Made by a program: the position numbers and the translations under genes. This document shows, in pieces, positions 14,387 through 16,152 of a stretch of 16,152 bases of DNA. The notes beneath the pieces are model-generated. The model did no database searches and was not told the DNA's origin. It was given only the letters and a program-made list of their open reading frames with translations. Source of the DNA: Methylococcales bacterium. GTDB taxonomy: Bacteria; Pseudomonadota; Gammaproteobacteria; Methylococcales; Methylomonadaceae. Position 1 is the stretch's first letter. Every line of letters starts with the position of its first letter. Location: NCBI GenBank assembly GCA_023144875.1, contig JAGLEW010000147.1:1-16152 (forward strand), given 5' to 3'.

Positions 14387-15387
14387 CGTTCAACCATTTT
14401 CGACAGTGGAATGACGTTAATTTTACGGGCATGCCCCGCACTTCCAAATGCCTCATAACGTGATTGACAAAGTGCCTGCATTGCCTCTCTCGCGGCGTTA
14501 TAAATTTTACGGGCATCAAAATTAGCGGCATTTTCTTCCTGTGCAACATATTGACGAACTGCCCCTGTCGATGCTAACCGCAAATCAGTATCAATATTGA
14601 CCTTTCGCACCCCATATTTAATGCCCTCAACAATTTCAGCGACAGGCACGCCATAAGTTTGGTTAATATTACCGCCATTATCATTAATAACCTTTAACCA
14701 ATCTTGCGGAACAGAACTCGAACCGTGCATGACAAAATGCGTATTCGGTAAACGCTGTTGCAAGGTTTTTAACAAGCTAATCACCAACACATCTCCTGTC
14801 GGTGGTTTGCTAAATTTATACGCCCCGTGGCTAGTACCAATCGCCACTGCCAACGCATCAACTTGTGTTTGGTTGACAAATTCCACCGCCTCATCAGGAT
14901 CAGTTAATAGCTTGCAATGGTCGGTCGAATCCTCTGCATCTAACGCCCCTAAACAACCAATTTCACCTTCAATTGAAACCCCACAGGCATGCGCCATTTT
15001 TGCCACAAATTGTGTGACGCGCACATTATATTCAAACGATGAGGGTGTTTTCCAATCTTCCAATAAAGAGCCATCCATCATCACCGAACTAAACCCTGAT
15101 TGAATGGCTTGCGCACAAATATCGGTGGTTGGTGCATGATCGCGATGCATCACCACAGGAATATGTGGATATTGCTCAACCGCCGCCAAGACTAAATGGC
15201 GTAAAAAAACTTCACCTGCATATTTATTAGCCCCCGCTGATCCTTGCATAATTACAGGACTATCACAAGCATCCGCCGCTTGCATAATTGCCTGAACTTG
15301 CTCCATATTACTGACATTAAACGCGGGAACGGCAAAATGATTTTCAGCCGCATAATCCAATAATTGTCGTAAAGATATTAACGCCAT
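14374..15387 (-). CDS. fba: Class II fructose-bisphosphate aldolase, Calvin-cycle subtype
   Basis: A 337-residue zinc-dependent aldolase. The start is set at 15387 because MALISLRQLLDYAAENHFAVPAFN is the family N terminus; a start at 15435 would add 16 unrelated residues. Catalytic Asp83 and zinc ligand His84 lie in HRDHAP. GEIGCLGALDAED (about 141–153) carries the acidic ligand region, GTSHGAYK gives His187, and VMHGSSSVP gives His221. NIDTDLR (264–270) is the phosphate/substrate segment. Length and motifs fit the CbbA-like subtype used in the Calvin cycle and in C1-assimilating bacteria; it cleaves or forms fructose-1,6-bisphosphate and often sedoheptulose bisphosphate. It is a single gene, not in a visible cbb cluster. 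The ribosome site is weak (AGCAA). Confidence 0.94.
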   Translation of the reverse strand: MALISLRQLLDYAAENHFAVPAFNVSNMEQVQAIMQAADACDSPVIMQGSAGANKYAGEVFLRHLVLAAVEQYPHIPVVMHRDHAPTTDICAQAIQSGFSSVMMDGSLLEDWKTPSSFEYNVRVTQFVAKMAHACGVSIEGEIGCLGALDAEDSTDHCKLLTDPDEAVEFVNQTQVDALAVAIGTSHGAYKFSKPPTGDVLVISLLKTLQQRLPNTHFVMHGSSSVPQDWLKVINDNGGNINQTYGVPVAEIVEGIKYGVRKVNIDTDLRLASTGAVRQYVAQEENAANFDARKIYNAAREAMQALCQSRYEAFGSAGHARKINVIPLSKMVERYKI

Positions 15388-15408
15388 AGTTGCTTTTTTT
15401 ATTAGGTT

Positions 15409-15435
15409 GTGATCATGTGTTAACCATACTATCAC
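15409..15435. promoter_or_regulatory. Imperfect dyad upstream of the aldolase gene
   Basis: GTGAT (15409–15413) and ATCAC (15431–15435) flank a central GTTAAC (15419–15424), making a nearly symmetric 27-bp element 22–48 bp before the aldolase ATG in the divergent gap. It could be an operator for the aldolase or the cytochrome gene. The spacing does not fit a CRP site. Confidence 0.3.
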
Positions 15436-15504
15436 GCACCATTAGGATCAAATAAATTAAAACACACGCTGAAATAAACTCAAATAGGGTAATATTCTAA
15501 TTTT

Positions 15505-15510
15505 TATAAT
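15505..15510 (+). promoter_or_regulatory. Possible −10 box for the cytochrome gene
   Basis: A perfect TATAAT 17 bp before the GTG start. It implies a very short leader of about 10 nt and has no good −35, consistent with the absence of a ribosome site. The AT-rich context makes a chance match possible. Confidence 0.3.
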
Positions 15511-15527
15511 AACTCTGGCACTAATCT

Positions 15528-16028
15528 GTGAAATCATCCTATTTAAAAATATCAATACTTGCCCTTTGTTCAATTTTTTCTGTGAATAGCCAAGCCGAAT
15601 CAAAAACCCATGACAAGCGTCCAACAGCCATCGAATTACCCAGTGAGATTAAATCGTTATTACGACAAGAAATGCAACAATTACAACAAGGGATGCAAGC
15701 ATTGCTTCCTGCTATTGTCAGTGGGGATAATAATAAAATAACGGCGATCGCACAAAAAATGCAACATAGCTACATTATGAAGCAAAAATTAACGCCGAAA
15801 CAAATGCACGTGTTACATAAGAACTTACCGCCTGCTTTTATTCAGTTAGATCAAAAATTTCATGGTTTTGCAGGTATGTTAGCCCATGTCGCCGAAGAAA
15901 ATAAATCCGAATTAATTAGTTTTTATTTTTATAAATTAACCGAAACCTGTGTCGAGTGCCACAGAAAATATGCCCAAAAGAGATTTCCAAAACTAATGCC
16001 CTCAATCAAACATTCAGGGCATCATTAA
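15528..16028 (+). CDS. Periplasmic monohaem c-type cytochrome (cytochrome c'-like)
   Basis: A 166-residue exported protein starting at GTG. Residues 1–23 are a signal peptide with cleavage after SQA. One haem-binding site, CVECH (Cys141, Cys144, His145), lies near the C terminus after a long mostly helical region. This architecture resembles cytochrome c'/c-556 four-helix bundles, in which the haem motif sits on the last helix. A Met-rich segment (residues 50–95) could supply or block a sixth ligand; the axial residue cannot be told by eye. The C terminus is basic and His-rich (IKHSGHH). Roles could be electron transfer or binding of NO or another gas (inference). It is divergent from the aldolase and convergent with the MOSC-domain gene. 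No clear ribosome site precedes the GTG, but the signal peptide supports it. Confidence 0.82.
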   Translation: MKSSYLKISILALCSIFSVNSQAESKTHDKRPTAIELPSEIKSLLRQEMQQLQQGMQALLPAIVSGDNNKITAIAQKMQHSYIMKQKLTPKQMHVLHKNLPPAFIQLDQKFHGFAGMLAHVAEENKSELISFYFYKLTETCVECHRKYAQKRFPKLMPSIKHSGHH

Positions 16029-16056
16029 GCTTTACAGGCTATTGGAACGGTGTTGA

Positions 16057-16152
16057 TTAATCCAAAATAGTGACTTTATCGCCACATTGCACCGTACCTG
16101 TCTGAATAATTTCGGCATACACACCCACATGCGCCTCATTATGTTGCGCGGC
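16057..16152 (-). CDS. MOSC-domain protein, C-terminal end (cut by window edge)
   Basis: The minus-strand frame entering at 16152 encodes 31 residues and then TAA at 16059–16057. It contains HNEAHVGVYAEI then GTVQCGDKVTILD, matching the end of MOSC domains (GVYAxV...GxVxxGDxV). MOSC proteins bind a molybdenum cofactor sulfur, as in molybdenum cofactor sulfurase C-terminal and YiiM/YcbX proteins. The conserved Cys of the domain would lie upstream, outside the window. It converges on the cytochrome gene, leaving 28 bp between the stops. Confidence 0.7.
   Translation of the reverse strand, partial: AAQHNEAHVGVYAEIIQTGTVQCGDKVTILD

Noticed and set aside
15388..15435. Sixteen-residue N-terminal extension of the aldolase
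   Set aside because: The family N terminus begins at the ATG at 15387, and the extension covers the divergent regulatory gap.
15409..15435. CRP-type binding site
   Set aside because: The GTGAT and ATCAC arms are 17 bp apart; a CRP site needs about 6 bp between TGTGA and TCACA.

Overview
The window is an AT-rich stretch of a Gram-negative chromosome, most likely a gammaproteobacterium. The evidence is the conserved gene order miaB–phoH(ybeZ)–ybeY–corC, outer-membrane β-barrel and periplasmic proteins, c-di-GMP signalling and a class II fructose-bisphosphate aldolase of the Calvin-cycle subtype. The aldolase type and a cytochrome c'-like protein would fit a methanotroph (Methylococcales-like) or a sulfur oxidiser, but nothing here fixes the order. 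I see no phage, IS transposase, CRISPR array, tRNA or rRNA.

Layout. (1) 3–3563, plus strand: the end of a nucleotide-sugar/surface-polysaccharide operon of four tightly overlapping genes: a 5'-truncated SDR epimerase, a GDP-L-fucose synthase-like enzyme with all catalytic residues, and a transketolase split into N- and C-terminal subunits. (2) 3564–3833: a 270-bp intergenic region with two 13-bp direct repeats around an inverted repeat, and a strong bidirectional terminator. A plausible promoter upstream makes a roughly 130-nt small RNA possible. (3) 8153–3834, minus strand: miaB, phoH, ybeY and corC as one operon (RNA modification, 16S rRNA maturation, ion-related CBS protein), followed by a secreted four-EF-hand protein that probably has its own promoter. 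(4) 8312–11471, plus strand: a compact operon of an outer-membrane β-barrel protein, a periplasmic FMN-binding-like protein and a two-transmembrane histidine kinase. It looks like an envelope-spanning sensory unit, with no response regulator in the window. (5) 11649–14386: a PAS-PAS-GGDEF-EAL protein with an intact EAL domain and an altered GGDEF motif, translationally coupled to a SerB-type phosphatase. Its leader holds two tandem hairpins. (6) 15387–14374, minus strand: class II aldolase, whose 3' end overlaps serB tail to tail. (7) 15528–16028, plus strand: a small periplasmic monohaem cytochrome c. (8) 16152–16057, minus strand: the last 31 codons of a MOSC-domain protein running off the window.

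The housekeeping parts (miaB operon, serB, aldolase) are ordinary. The parts most worth attention are the barrel/FMN/kinase operon beside a c-di-GMP enzyme, the possible sRNA with its repeats, and the split transketolase inside a deoxysugar cluster.
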